The position numbers and the translations under genes were made by a program. The notes beneath the pieces are model-generated. The model was not told the origin of the DNA. It searched no databases and worked only from the letters and a program-made list of their open reading frames with translations. From NCBI GenBank assembly GCA_964036195.1, contig OZ038452.1:15308704-15372703 (forward strand): DNA of 64,000 bases. The letters are read 5' to 3'. Below, piece by piece: positions 11,944-22,339 of this stretch. Numbering within the stretch: position 1 is the stretch's first letter; every line of letters begins with the position of its first letter. Source of the stretch: Sphaerolaimus hirsutus. Taxonomy: Eukaryota; Nematoda; Chromadorea; Monhysterida; Sphaerolaimidae.

Positions 11944-12759
11944 TGGCCCAAAAATTATTTAATTTTGAACATGCTATCATATACTTTAAACAAAAATAAT
12001 AAATCTGGCCCAAAAATTATTTAATTTTGAACATGCTATCATATACTTTAAACAAAAATAATAAATCTGGCCCAAAAATTATTTAAATATCTCTTTCCAG
12101 TCAAAAGTTACAGCACTTCAAACTTCCACCTACAAACCATGAATATAAATTACCACATGACAAACAAAGCATGCAAATTCAAAACTCTACATCTTCGCCA
12201 TTTCTCCGCCGATTTTTACTTATGAATGCTTAAAGTGATCATAATGACCTGTAGATTTCATTTTTATGTTCTAATTATCTGTATGCACTGTTCTTCATGC
12301 AGTTATTTGATGAGTGGGAGGCGAAAATTCAAAGTGCTATAACTTTTGATTGGAATGAGATATTGAAATAATTTTTTATCAATAAATTTAAATAAATAAA
12401 TAAATTTGAATTTTTAAATTATTAATAATAATTTTTATTCTTTTTGTCTAAAGTATATGATAGCATGTTCAAAAAATTATTTTTTTCATGTTCAAAAACT
12501 GGGTCAAATCGGCATAAGGAATTTAGACATCACTTATCCGACCATAAAAATTGAACAGGCGGGTTGTCCTGATTATTTTTATTTTGTTGAACGATCTGAA
12601 TCAGTCTAGAAATGGCTGAGTGAGTAAGCTTCAAAGGCGATGTGTAGATCATCCGTGCAAAATGACCACCTTTTTATAGACCCCTCTTATCTCTGGACTG
12701 GGGGATTATTCGAGCAAACCAAAACAATTCGTCATAGCCCAGTCCCCAAACCCCAACAT

Positions 12760-13190
12760 TAGTGATGGAATGGCGCCATGGCACTGGCGCCATTTGAGGG
12801 CGCCAAAGGGCGCTGTGCCATGGCGCCATTGGCGATTGGCGCCCTTTTTCTGTGGCGCCCTTGGCGCCTGGCGCCCACTTTCTAAAAGGCGCCATGGCAC
12901 CCTTTTTCAGTGGCGCCCTGCCCTAAAAGGGCGCCAAAGTGGTGCCAGCCGGGTTTCAAGGTGACTGCTGCATAAATAAGTAAAAGATAGAAAAGCGCGT
13001 GCGCGGCTAATCGAAATTCACCGGAAAAACGGACTACCTACGTGGTGCGAGTACTCACCAATTTATCTTGGCGCCCTCTGTGGCGCCCGCTTTCCGAATG
13101 GGGCCCTTGGCGCCTGGCGCACTTTTTCTGTGGCGCCTGTGGCGCTTAGCACCCACTTTCCGAATGGCTCCATGGCGCCATTGGCGCCTG
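12760..13190. mobile_element. hAT-type MITE fragment(s), TAGTGATGGAA family, GGCGCC words
   Basis: Starts TAGTGATGGAATGGCGCC, followed by GGCGCC/GGCGCCATGGCGCC words to about 12955 and again at 13068-13190. The octamer before it is CCCAACAT, the very end of the 4-kb inverted-repeat element. No closing TTCCATCACTA end is present nearby, so the right end is lost. Confidence 0.6.
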
Positions 13191-13254
13191 GTCCAGTATT
13201 CTTCGCATATCCTGTTCCTTTTTCTCTTCTATGCCTTCAAAAAATCACCATAAA

Positions 13255-13430
13255 AGACTGTCATAAATACGTTTTCTGCACTCGAGTACTTCGAAAAAGT
13301 ATACGTAAAAGCGAGTACAGGAACTTTTTTCGGTGGAAATGTAAACGTATTTACTATGTACTCGAGTATACATATTTACCGAGTTAAAGTAAATAGGTAC
13401 GTATTTACAACTATGGTGGCCGCACGGCAG
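13255..13430. mobile_element. hAT-type MITE fragment, GTAC/ACGTA words
   Basis: Contains ATACGTTTTCTGCACTCGAG, AAAAAGTATACGTAAAAGCG and a terminal TACGTATTTACAACTATGG that resembles the right end of 19799-20296 (TTTTAACAACTATG). The left end is not identified. Confidence 0.5.
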
Positions 13431-13717
13431 CGCACAGCGACACAGATGCACATGAAATTCCGTTCTGCACCCTCTTATCGTCACAGTTCAGCGTGTTAAA
13501 TCTAAGTTCAGCGTTCGAGATCATTTCAGCGCACCAAATCGTCCGAATTTTTCACTCGCCGAATTGAAAAACCACCCAATTTTTATCGTCCGGACGATTT
13601 GGAGTTCAGCGCTTTTGTCGGTTCCGCGTTTTTAGTTCAGCCGATGGCAAAAAACGTTCGAACGCTGAACTCGCGAAGGCAGTGTACGGTGCGCCTTTTG
13701 CACAGCAAAAAACTTAC

Positions 13718-13865
13718 CTCATTTTCCCCATCAGCCAATGGCAAATGATCATCATCATCGGCGTTTTTGCCAGATTTCGTTTCCGATTGGGCGGTGGCGG
13801 CGGCATGAATTTGAGTTCATAATGATGTCTTCCAGGAAATAGTGCTTCACTGGGTGTGTGTGACA
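13718..13865 (-). pseudogene. Isolated exon-like segment, possible DExH helicase fragment
   Basis: On the minus strand a 148-nt segment is bounded by a good acceptor (CATTTTCCAG) and a strong donor (GAG|GTAAGT). One frame begins CHTHPVKHYFLEDIIM, which resembles the PV..FLEDI block after helicase motif III in some DEAH-box proteins, but it meets a stop. The +1 frame then reads KSGKNADDDDHLPLADGENE up to the donor. That pattern suggests one exon with a frameshift. No other exon of such a gene is seen nearby. The family call is weak; a chance match is possible. Confidence 0.3.
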
Positions 13866-13945
13866 CTGGAAAATGTAAAGACATTTTGGTGAGAATTTTG
13901 AGATTGAGAATGACTACGTTTTTGTAGTTGGGCAAGGGAGCTATT

Positions 13946-14043
13946 TCTTTGATACCGAAATCTCAAAAAAATGAAACCCGATCCCGACCCCAAAAAATCA
14001 AAATGAAACCCGATCCCGAAAAGTCGATCCAGCTTCAACCCTA
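13946..14043. mobile_element. hAT-type MITE fragment (right end), GATCCC words
   Basis: Repeats of GAAACCCGATCCCGA end in CAGCTTCAACCCTA, resembling the CGTTTGAACCCTA end of 57892-58451. The left part is missing. Confidence 0.5.
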
Positions 14044-14607
14044 ATGTTTACGCTGTTTTCCATTCACTACCAAGCTAACTATTAGGGATTAAAAACGATA
14101 AAGTTGGAACAATGCCAAATGAGAAAGCAGCGATAGAAGTGACAATGTTGAACGTGAATGTTGGGGAGTTTTCCACCGGAAAAAACACACCTCCTTAAAA
14201 GCGATCTGCCTCAACGTGAAACAGTTTTCAGGGGGATTCATTCATCCTGCGGTCATTGCGGTGGCGTGACATTCTGACGCTGAGCGCCGAATTCACGCGC
14301 AGTCGTGCCACAACCGCCCCCTCATTTTTATTTTTTTTAGTACATTTCTGTGTGAAAATAAAAAGTGGCTTCTTACTGTGTGAACAGCACAGGAATCAGA
14401 CAGAATGAAAGTTTCTGAATTTAAAGGGCATTTTGTGCTGATAAAAAGTGTCCACTTTGTGTGTAAAAACACACACGAATCGGGCAGAAGCAGAAACGTC
14501 CTATCTTTTACGTTGGAGCATCCTTACCACACGAATAAATAGTGGCTTTATAATATGGTAGTAGATAAAAATGATTTAAAATTCAAAAAAAAAATTAGAT
14601 TCGCTCA
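14044..14607. other. Intergenic, no gene; contains a copy of the 1.9-kb dispersed piece
   Basis: No supported exon. 14455-14525 repeats the ACACACACGAATCGGGCA ... GAGCATCCTTA segment found near 1.93-2.0 kb. Confidence 0.35.
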
Positions 14608-14994
14608 TCAGATCACGTATCGGGTATAATGGATTTCACAGTAGGTATATTTATTTGATGGGAGGTTTACAAAATAGGCAAAAACGGTTGGGTAAATAGA
14701 TCGCTGTTTTTTGAAATATGAATAAGCCCATACTATGGACAAAATTGCACAGCACATGAAGCCTTCGCCGGTGCCTTTCCCGGTGCCTTTTACTTTGGCC
14801 CTGGTGCTAGCACCTTTGGCACCGGCAAAAAAATGGCACCGCACCGCACCGGCACCGGTGCTATTCTGAAAAAAATGGCACCGGCACCGGCATGGCACCT
14901 CTGAAGATTTCAATGGCACCGCACCAGCACCGGTGCTGGTGCCCTTCGGTGCCCAGCACCGGGGCACCGGTGCCCCGGTGCCTTTACATCACTA
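14608..14994. mobile_element. hAT-type MITE, right half, GGCACC words
   Basis: Matches the right half of 20334-21262, from ATTCGCTCATCAGATCACG through GGATTTCACAGTAGGTAT to the terminal CGGTGCCTTTACATCACTA at 14994. Dense GGCACC/GGTGCC words occupy 14760-14980. The left terminus is absent, so the insertion was truncated or its left flank rearranged. The octamer after it is CCCGGAAC. Confidence 0.75.
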
Positions 14995-15236
14995 CCCGGA
15001 ACGGAAGATCGCAGAGCGCGAACGCTGCACGTTCGAATTTGTTGGGGGTCGGATTTGGTGATTTCGATCAAATAGGTGTAAGTAGAAGCGAAAAAAATAC
15101 TGGTTTTCAGAGTGACATTTGTGGAAAAACGTTCTTTGATATACCTAAATATTTAGGGTTTTTCAATGATAAGAATCACTGAATAACTGAAAAATAGTTT
15201 CCGCATAGCATTTCTTTGTCAGTCATTAGTCATTAC

Positions 15237-16303
15237 CAGGGTTGGTTTTATAAAAATTCATTTTAGTAAAATTGTATAAAAATTGTATAAAAATTTTATT
15301 TTATTTTAATTTTATTCTTGTTTCATTTTATTTTATTTTATTCCCAAAATTCATAAATAAAATAAAATGACACATTTTACAAAAATTGTACAAAAATTTT
15401 ACAAAAAATCTGAAACATGCATGCAAGGCCAGAAAAATGTTATAATTAGACCTATACATGAAAAACCTGTGACAAATTTTTCCCTTACTTTTCAAAAGTT
15501 GCATGCAGTATGTATTGTGAGCTAGCTGCATGTGTAAAGTTACAATTATTGATAAGAATGGTTTGCATTTTCAGTAGAAGGACTACTGGAGTGTGCTGGG
15601 CACATTTGTAAAATGTCATGGAAAGTGTCAATTGTCATGACAAATGTAAAGTAAACTATCAATTGTCATGCAAAATGTCAAGTGTCATGTAAAATTTTGA
15701 GCAAAGTGGCAATTGTCATGACAAATGTCATGCAAAGTGTAAATTGTGTATCCATGTGTTTGTGTATTGTGTTTTTGTATCCATGGTATGTTTTATATCC
15801 AAATCTTATGTTTTTGTATCCAAATGTTCACATAAGATTTTTAGTCAACAACAACATAATTTGGATACAAAACATAAGATTTCGAAATAAAACATGAGAT
15901 TTGAACACAATTTGCTTGACAATTGATACTTTAATTTTTACATGTCATGACAATTTACACTTTACTTTACATTTGTCATGACAATTGACACTTTGCATGA
16001 CATTTTACATGACATTTGACACTTTGCAATGCTTGGGACTGCCCCCAGATCCATGAATAAACAGGTAGAGACTCAAGCAACGAGACAAAATTTTACAAAA
16101 AATATGAATTTTTATACAATTTTACAAAAATACGGATTTTTATACAATTTTACAAAAAAATTTACAAAAATTCGAATTTTTATACAATTTTTATTTTTAT
16201 TCTTAAATTTTCCATTTTATTTTAATTTATTTTATTTTATTCTTGAATATTCCATTTTATTTTTATTTTATTTTTATTTTTTTCTGAGATTTTGCCAACC
16301 CTG
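15237..16303. mobile_element. hAT-type MITE, CAGGGTTGG family, TTTTACAAAAATT words
   Basis: Starts CAGGGTTGGTTTTATAAAAA and ends GATTTTGCCAACCCTG. TSD GTCATTAC (15229-15236) versus GTCATAAC (16304-16311) agrees at 7 of 8. Partner copy 22015 shows the empty site. The subterminal words are runs of TTTTACAAAAAT and TTTTATTTTATTTTAATT. A palindromic TGTCATGACAAATGTCATG array lies inside. Confidence 0.9.
15595..16045. repeat. Palindromic word array (AAGTGTCAATTGTCATG) inside the hAT
   Basis: Left half reads TGTCATGGAAAGTGTCAATTG..., right half its inverse, ending GCTTGGGACTGCCCCCAG. A loop region (TTTTTGTATCCAAAT ... ATTTGGATACAAAA) pairs at the centre. Similar CAGTCCC-ended arrays sit at 38520-38747, 41436-41606 and, without clear ends, 55415-56015. 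It is probably a separate element inserted in the hAT. Confidence 0.55.
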
Positions 16304-16639
16304 GTCATAACATCTTTTTTGAAATTGCACATTGGCAGATTGGATTTTTCCGATTTTTTAGACAGTATAAAACAAGTTTTGATACTGATATTAAGTCTTG
16401 TATTTATTAGGGTTGAATAAAAGATAAAAGAAAACATTTGAAATTTTCACTGAATTTGTGTAACATTTTGCAACTTCAAGATTGTACTTGCTTGCGCTGA
16501 CATTTGATTGGTATAGGTAATTATTCCTGTCATTAGATAAGCATTTTTTGCACTTCATCTAGTATTATTTAGAAAAATAGATAGATATTTCTTCACGATT
16601 TTCTTAATTTAGCAATAAAAAATTGCGATTTTAGGACAA

Positions 16640-16770
16640 AAATGCATTTTCTGTACACGTGTACTTTTCAAAAGTATACGTGCATCAGAGTACGGGTACT
16701 TTTTTAAAAGTACATGTACTATATGTATTTACAAAGTACTTGAGTACCTATATCAAATCAACTCAAATCA
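16640..16770. mobile_element. hAT-type MITE fragment, GTAC words
   Basis: CATTTTCTGTACACGTGTAC, AAAAGTATACGTGCATC, AAAAGTACATGTACT and TTTACAAAGTACTTGAGTAC words match the subterminal arrays of 46055-46663. Neither terminus is intact. Confidence 0.45.
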
Positions 16771-16787
16771 ACTTTATTACCACACTG

Positions 16788-17592
16788 CAGAGTTGCGAAA
16801 GTGTATTTACACTTACCCGAAATACCCGGGTAAATGGGTATTTATATTTACACTTACACTTACACTTTCCTAAAATACCCGTACACTTTTTTTACACTTT
16901 CCTGGGCGAAATACCCGGGTACAGAAAGTGTATTTATTTTCTTTCAGATGGCCCTGTTTTATGCTTTTGAGAAAGGTTCAAGGTTCAGAAAGGTTCAAAA
17001 AACAGGTTCATGTACAAAAAATAACTGCACAGTGCACATGAATTATGCATTGAATGTAGAAAATATGGAAAATGTGCAAACTAGCACTATCACTGACAGT
17101 TGAACAGTACTCATGGTATTCTACAGTTACATCATACTTTTGTAAAAAGGACAAGATCAGTTGAAATTCACCAGCTGGACACAAAGTCGACTGCTTTTGC
17201 ATTGATATTTGCTGCATGTACATTCTTGCATTTAAACAGTGTGTATCGCATTGCTTAATCAGTAAAATATCAACACTGAAAAAGTGCCATTATTAGGCAA
17301 CTTCATACCACTAAATTTGTTACAGTCTGAAATGTTTCATAATCTGCAGTAAAATGTGAAATAATGAATGAAAATTATAGATAAATTGATCTAAAGGTGA
17401 AAACAGTGGTGTTTTCTAATGCTCAACAGTGAGAGCTCTTTCTCAAAAAAAATTTTTACACTTACACTTTTTTACACTTTCCTGGGTATTTTAAAAATAC
17501 CTTACACTTTTGGTATCCATACTTAAAATTTGGAAAGTGTATTTACACTTACACTTACACTTTCCAAAAATACCAGTATTTGAACAACTCTG
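16788..17592. mobile_element. hAT-type MITE, CAGAGTTG family, AAGTGTAA words
   Basis: Starts CAGAGTTGCGAAAGTG and ends GTATTTGAACAACTCTG. The exact TSD CCACACTG flanks it at 16780-16787 and 17593-17600. Subterminal words are AAGTGTAAGTGTAAATAC, with a conserved TACCCGGGTATTTCG block. It is homologous along both ends to 18987-19735 (AACGTAA words) and 33244-33860 (AAGCGTAA words). Confidence 0.94.
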
Positions 17593-17690
17593 CCACACTG
17601 CCAGCGCGCGTCAAACGGGTAATACTACAACAATAGAAAAACTGTCACAAGCACATGTATGTATGTATATGTATTTTTCGAGTAAATGTA

Positions 17691-17765
17691 CCGTATTTAC
17701 TCGAATAATTCCCCCCACTTGAATAATTCCCCCACTCGAATAATTCCCCCCTGTTAGGCGAGTGA
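17691..17765. mobile_element. TA-flanked MITE end fragment (CCGTATTTACTCGAATAATTCCCCC)
   Basis: A TA-preceded CCGTATTTACTCGAATAATT end with two further CTCGAATAATTCCCCC words. A matching right end (CTATTTCTAGGAAATATGG, ending about 18431) lies inside the neighbouring hAT, so the two halves cannot be one simple insertion. Confidence 0.5.
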
Positions 17766-17896
17766 GGAAAAAATAATCACAGATAGACAATTTTCATGAC
17801 AAATAAATATTACGTCATAAGTTTCCGCATCACGATGTAGTTGTAATCGCACCTTTTCTGGCGCCAGCACTCGCAAATAATACCTGTGCATGTATC

Positions 17897-18809
17897 TAGT
17901 GATGGAAAAAGCGCCAGACTTTTGACGCCAAGCGCCAAAAGCGCCATGGCGCTTTTCTGACCCCCAGCGCCAAGCGCCAATGGCGCCAGAGCAAAATAGC
18001 GCCAAGCGCCAAAAGCGCCATGGCGCTTTTCTGAACCCCAGCGCCAAGCGCCAATGGCGCCAGCGCCAAAAATTTGTTCTGCAATTCGTTTGTAGAATAA
18101 TCAATTTGTAGCTGTGACATACCGCTGATGTCGCAGTAGTCAATTTAACTTTTGCAATAAAAGTTCAATCAACCACTACAATGTTTCATACATCGTTACA
18201 ATCCCAAGGGATACACCTATTTTTCAGCGAAACAGCGTTCGTTGATAGGTCCAAAATATTATATCCCATTAAGTCATGTTTATTACCAGTTATGGGTATG
18301 TAACTACCTATTATTTACACTATCCTTCACGATAACTCCTGGCGAAATAATCAACCCCTCCCTCAAAATACCCCCTCAAAATTTGCACTCTGAAAAAATA
18401 AACCCCCTGAGGCTATTTCTAGGAAATATGGTATATACATTTGCCCCAAATATTACCTAATCAATATGTTTTTCATATAAATGTTCCCTTACACCCTTAT
18501 ATATTTATCAATATTTATTCAGTCATTCTCAAAATTGATCAACTGGCTTGTCTATTTTCACTGAATCATAAAAATTTTATAATCATGGTTGGCGCTTTTT
18601 TGGCGCTATTTAAAATGCGGGCGCCAGGCGCCAATAGCGCCACCAGAAAATGGCGCCAAGCGCCAAAAGCGCCATGGCGCTTTCTCAGATCCCGGCGCCA
18701 AGCGCCAATGGCGCCAGAGCGTTTTAGCGCCAAGCGCCAAAAGCGCCATGGCGCTTTTTGCTTTGGCGCTAGCGCCAGGCGCCAGCGCCATGGCGCTTTT
18801 CCATCACTA
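17897..18809. mobile_element. hAT-type MITE, TAGTGATGGAA family, GGCGCC words
   Basis: Starts TAGTGATGGAAAAAGCGCC and ends GCGCTTTTCCATCACTA. The exact TSD CATGTATC flanks it at 17889-17896 and 18810-18817. Both ends carry about 200 bp of GGCGCCAAGCGCCAAAAGCGCC words. The interior (18240-18435) holds half of a CCGTATTT-type MITE. The sequence it interrupts is contiguous in the related segment at 35.43-35.72 kb. Confidence 0.94.
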
Positions 18810-18844
18810 CATGTATCAATCACATTGATTGCACCAGGCACCAG

Positions 18845-18985
18845 TCACATGGGTGGCGGTGTGGCGCACTCGAAGCTGTGGTACAGCTGCTTGGCCAACG
18901 TGTGCTCGGAGCGCAGCATGGACAGCCAGCGCGAGCTAGCTGGCATGTCCAACGAGATCGTGTACCGTCGCGGCGGGTATGACAG
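18845..18985 (+). CDS. Unrecognised exon, copy 1 of a duplicated segment
   Basis: An open stretch follows an acceptor-like GGCACCAG and ends TATGACAG before a donor GT that survives in the right TSD copy of the next hAT (GACAG|GTCC at 19739-19743). It reads HMGGGVAHSKLWYSCLANV, then CSERSMDSQRELAGMSNEI, VYRRGGYDR. Third codon positions are mostly G or C, as in the firm genes here. A second copy at 35570-35716 has the same reading with a stop codon. I do not recognise the protein. hAT elements sit on both sides (17897-18809, 18987-19735), the second right at the donor, so this copy may also be dead. Confidence 0.4.
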
Positions 18986-18986
18986 G

Positions 18987-19735
18987 CAGAGTTGGTCAAA
19001 TACTGCTATTTTTGGAAAACGTAAACGTAAACGTAAATACCTTTTCCAAAATGAAAGTATAAATACTATAACGTAAGGTATTTTTAAAATACCTGGGAAA
19101 ACGTAAAATAAAACGTAAACGTAAAAAAATTATTACCATATTTCATCTAATAGAAGGGCGCCCTTCTATATTTTTCACCAACTTTCTATTATGGAGACGC
19201 CGTCTGTTGAAAGCTGCCCTTCTATTTTTTCGCCAGCTTTCAGTCCATTTTTCACGTTCTGTCAACGTTTTCCCAAGTGTTATGTGACAAAAAATGATAT
19301 TACGACGATTCTTAGAGTTCTTTCAACATTTGATCTTCAAATAGCGCAAAATCAATCGAGGAAAGCCACTAAATAACAGCGTCCGCTGATTTTTTTATAA
19401 GCATTTGGCTCTGCACTGCAGGTGGTGTCGAACTAAAGAATAATTTGAAAATTGAATACACCTATATTGAAAATATGGCTTCTGTGGGGGAAAAGTGCGC
19501 GCTTGCGCGCAAAATTTTTTATGTTGTCGGAAATTTATATGGTGGAAGTTGCATTTTGCTGAAAATTTTTTGGTCTCACAACGTTTTTTACGTTTTCTCT
19601 GGTACCCGGGTATTTCGGTCAGGAAAACGTAACAAAACGTAATGGTATTTTATGAAAACGTAAATGTAAACGTAAGTATAAATACCCGAATAACCGGGTA
19701 TTTCAGGTAAACGTAAATACGTTTTTGCAACTCTG
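18987..19735. mobile_element. hAT-type MITE, CAGAGTTG family, AACGTAA words
   Basis: Starts CAGAGTTGGTCAAATACTGC and ends CGTTTTTGCAACTCTG. The exact TSD ATGACAGG flanks it at 18979-18986 and 19736-19743. Subterminal words are AAACGTAAACGTAAATAC. The interior includes TAATAGAAGGGCGCCCTTCT and TGCGCGCTTGCGCGCAAAA. The TSD overlaps the splice donor of the exon at 18845-18985. Confidence 0.94.
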
Positions 19736-19798
19736 ATGACAGGTCCATTTGTTGGTTTTTTGTTGGTTAAATCCGTCTATTTTGTCACTGATTTATGT

Positions 19799-20296
19799 CA
19801 AAGTTGTTAAAAGTACCAAACTTTTCAAAGTATATTTAAACATAAAGTATTTATTTTTTACTCATACCCTTAGTACAGAAAACAGTCATTTTACCTTTTG
19901 CTCAGGAATATATATTTCCCTGACTGGTACTGATTGATTTAGTAAGTCAATCAACTACCTGATCACTGATTTTCACACTCATTTGCACATGTTCATATTC
20001 AATTTCACTAGTTCATATGCTTTTTGCCTATTTTCTGTAAATTTTGTCTATGGTAGGTATTTGTAAATAGGTATACCTATTTTGGAGTATTTTACCCTTT
20101 TCTCCATTCTATTCCTAGAAAAAGCCTATATAAAACCCATCTGAAATACGTTTTCTGTACTCAAGTACTTTCAAAAAGTATACATAAAAGCGAGTAAAGG
20201 TACGTTTTTTTCAGTGGAAACGTAAATGCATTTACTAAGTACTCTAGTATGCGTATTAATCATGTAAAAATAGGTAGATACGTTTTAACAACTATG
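19799..20296. mobile_element. hAT-type MITE, GTAC/ACGTA words
   Basis: Starts CAAAGTTGTTAAAAGTACC and ends ACGTTTTAACAACTATG. TSD ATTTATGT (19791-19798) versus ATTTAGGT (20297-20304) agrees at 7 of 8. Words include AAAGTATACATAAAAGCGAG and GAGTACAGAAAAC. Confidence 0.82.
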
Positions 20297-20333
20297 ATTT
20301 AGGTGTACTTAACGAAATATGACCTTCTGCGAG

Positions 20334-21262
20334 TAGTGATGTTAGAGGCACCGGGAAAAATGGCACCGCACCGCACCGGCACCTTTGCCAATGCTTGAAA
20401 AGGGCACCTGGCACCCTGGGGCACCGGCCAGAAAATGGCACCGCACCGCACCGGCACCGGTGCCATTCGGAAACAAATGGCACTGGCACCGAAGGGCACC
20501 GGCGGGTTGCCGGTGCTGGCACCGAAAGGCACCGCACCGGGCTGGAATTTCCGAAGTAAATATCGGGCAGTTTCTCAGTGGGCGGGCACGCCTCCGGAAG
20601 TGCATATTTCCATGAATTTTTTACCGATTTTGATGGTTGAGCACTTAAAATGATCAGAATGATGTGGCGATCACTTTTATGAAGCAATTACAATGATTAC
20701 AAATGAATGTTAAAATATTTAATACACTACAATGCCCCATAGCCACGATTGTCTACTGATTGGAGCGTTGCTGTACAGAGAAATGGAACTATCTCTGTCA
20801 TAAACTGACAACAAATTTTGAACAAAAACGAGAAACATAAAATATAAAATTATTTAAAATTCAACAAAATTTTAGATTCGCTCATCAAATCACGCATCGG
20901 GTATAATGGATTTCACAGTAGGTATATTTATTTGATGTTTACAAAATAAGCACAAAACCGTTGGGTGAATACATCACTGTTTTTTTGAAATATGAATAAG
21001 CACATACTGTGGACAAAATTGCACTGCACATGAAGCCTTGGTCGGTGCCTTTCCCGGTGCCTTTTACTTTGGCCCTGGTGCTAGCACCTTTGGCAAAAAA
21101 ATGGCACCGCACCGCACCGGCACCGGTGCTATTCTGAAAAAATGGCACCGGCACCAGCAGGGCACACCTTGAGGATTGCAATGGCACCGCACCAGCACCG
21201 GTGGTGGTGCCCTTCGGTGCCCAGCACCGGGGCACCGGTGCCCCGGTGCCTTTACATCACTA
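20334..21262. mobile_element. hAT-type MITE, TAGTGATGT family, GGCACC words
   Basis: Starts TAGTGATGTTAGAGGCACC and ends GGTGCCTTTACATCACTA. The exact TSD TCTGCGAG flanks it at 20326-20333 and 21263-21270. About 200 bp at each end is GGCACCGGCACC/GGTGCC words. The architecture matches 17897-18809, with GGCACC in place of GGCGCC. Confidence 0.94.
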
Positions 21263-21783
21263 TCTGCGAGAGAAAGGCTCAGCAGCGGAATAAAACAACA
21301 AGTGGACTTCATCATATACCTATTTAAATATTGTATTTATTCATTTATTCATTTGCAATTTATTTTTTAATGGATTATTCGTAATAGGTAGTCACGAACG
21401 AAGGGGTGAAACCGAAACTGCGCTATCTTGAGCGTGGGGGAAATGATAAGACATTGGTATTTTTTGTGTAAACAGAGCGACATCCGGTCAATTATTTTTT
21501 TAAATTCACTTCATTTGGTATGGTTGCACGCTGTTTTTTTTGAAAAACGCACTGGAAACTAACAAATCACCAAAAAAAAACAATAAACCTAAAATGCTTC
21601 TGGTGCCTTTAACGTTTTCTAATAGCTGTGGGAAAACGACACATCACACGACCTAAATTCATCCACCAAACATCGCACTCCACCGATGTCAAGCAAAAGC
21701 AATGAAAGGTACACGATTTGTCATGACAGCGGTAGAATCATTCATCAGCCTGGGCGAGGCTGGCGGCGGAGGCGAGCACCCTG
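21263..21783. other. Intergenic, nothing recognised
   Basis: AT-rich, no supported exon. Around 21395-21500 (GGTGAAACCGAAACTGCGCT ... GTAAACAGAGCGACATCCG) matches 38218-38300, so it is part of a dispersed repeat. Confidence 0.4.
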
Positions 21784-22290
21784 GACCCGGAACGGAAGAT
21801 CGCAGAGCGCGAACGCTGCACGTTCGAATTTGTTGGGGGTCGGATTTGGTGATTTCGATCAAATAGGTGAGTGTAGAAGCGAAAAAAATACTGGTTTTCA
21901 GAGTGACATTTGTGGAAAAACGTTCTTTGATATACCTAAATATTTAGTGTTTCAAGGATAAGAATCACTGAATAACTGAAAAATAGTTTCCGCATTTCTT
22001 TGTCAGTCATTAGTCATTACATCTTTTTTGAAATTGCACATTGGCAGATTGGATTTTTCCGATTTTTTAGACAGTATAAAACAAGTTTTGATACTGATAT
22101 TAAGTCTTGTATTTATTAGTGTTGAATAAAAGATTTAAAAAAACATTTGAAATTTTCACTGAATTTGTGTAACATTTTGCAACTTCAAGATTGTACTTGC
22201 TTTCGCTGACATTTGATTGGTATAGGTAATTATTCCTGTCATTAGATAAGCATTTTTTGCACTTTATCTAGTATAAAAACTGTCAAATTT
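21784..22290. repeat. Segmental duplication copy 2 (partner at 14995-16620)
   Basis: Near-identical to 14995-15236 joined to 16312-16600. Here the sequence upstream of the shared start is retained: after ATTCATCAG one frame reads AWARLAAEASTLDPERKIAE, then RERCTFEFVGGRIW before a stop. This looks like a short exon, unrecognised. There is no insertion in this copy. Confidence 0.7.
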
Positions 22291-22339
22291 TGAGTGAATT
22301 CAAAACTATTTTCTGCATCAAATTATTCAGACACCGTTA

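Larger units (their letters stand above)
8794..12759. mobile_element. Large inverted-repeat element (about 4 kb) with nested hAT and solo LTR
   Basis: The left arm starts ATGTTGGGGCTTTGGG and the right arm ends CCAAACCCCAACAT. The arms pair for several hundred bases: GACGAATTGTTTTGGTTTG at 8820 versus its complement near 12725; GGGGTGTCTACAAAAAGG versus its complement near 12675; AACATGCTATCATATACTTTA inwards. The middle holds direct repeats of AAATAATAAATCTGGCCCAAAAATTATTT and AATATAAATTACCACATGACAAACAAAGC. No coding frame survives. It was interrupted at 8863-9408 (hAT) and 10854-11943 (LTR). Confidence 0.7.
14995..16620. repeat. Segmental duplication copy 1 (partner at 21784-22290), split by a hAT
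   Basis: After removing the hAT at 15237-16303, this segment matches 21784-22290 almost base for base (GGAACGGAAGATCGCAGAGC ... TTGTTGGGGGTCGGATTTGG ... CATTTGATTGGTATAGGTAA). Its first bases read, in one frame, PERKIAERERCTFEFVGG, with wobble positions rich in G/C. It could be an old exon, but I do not recognise it. Confidence 0.75.

Noticed and set aside
18441-19076. A 211-codon plus-strand frame
   Set aside because: It runs from AT-rich MITE interior through GGCGCC words into the duplicated exon in the wrong frame; a chimera of unrelated pieces.
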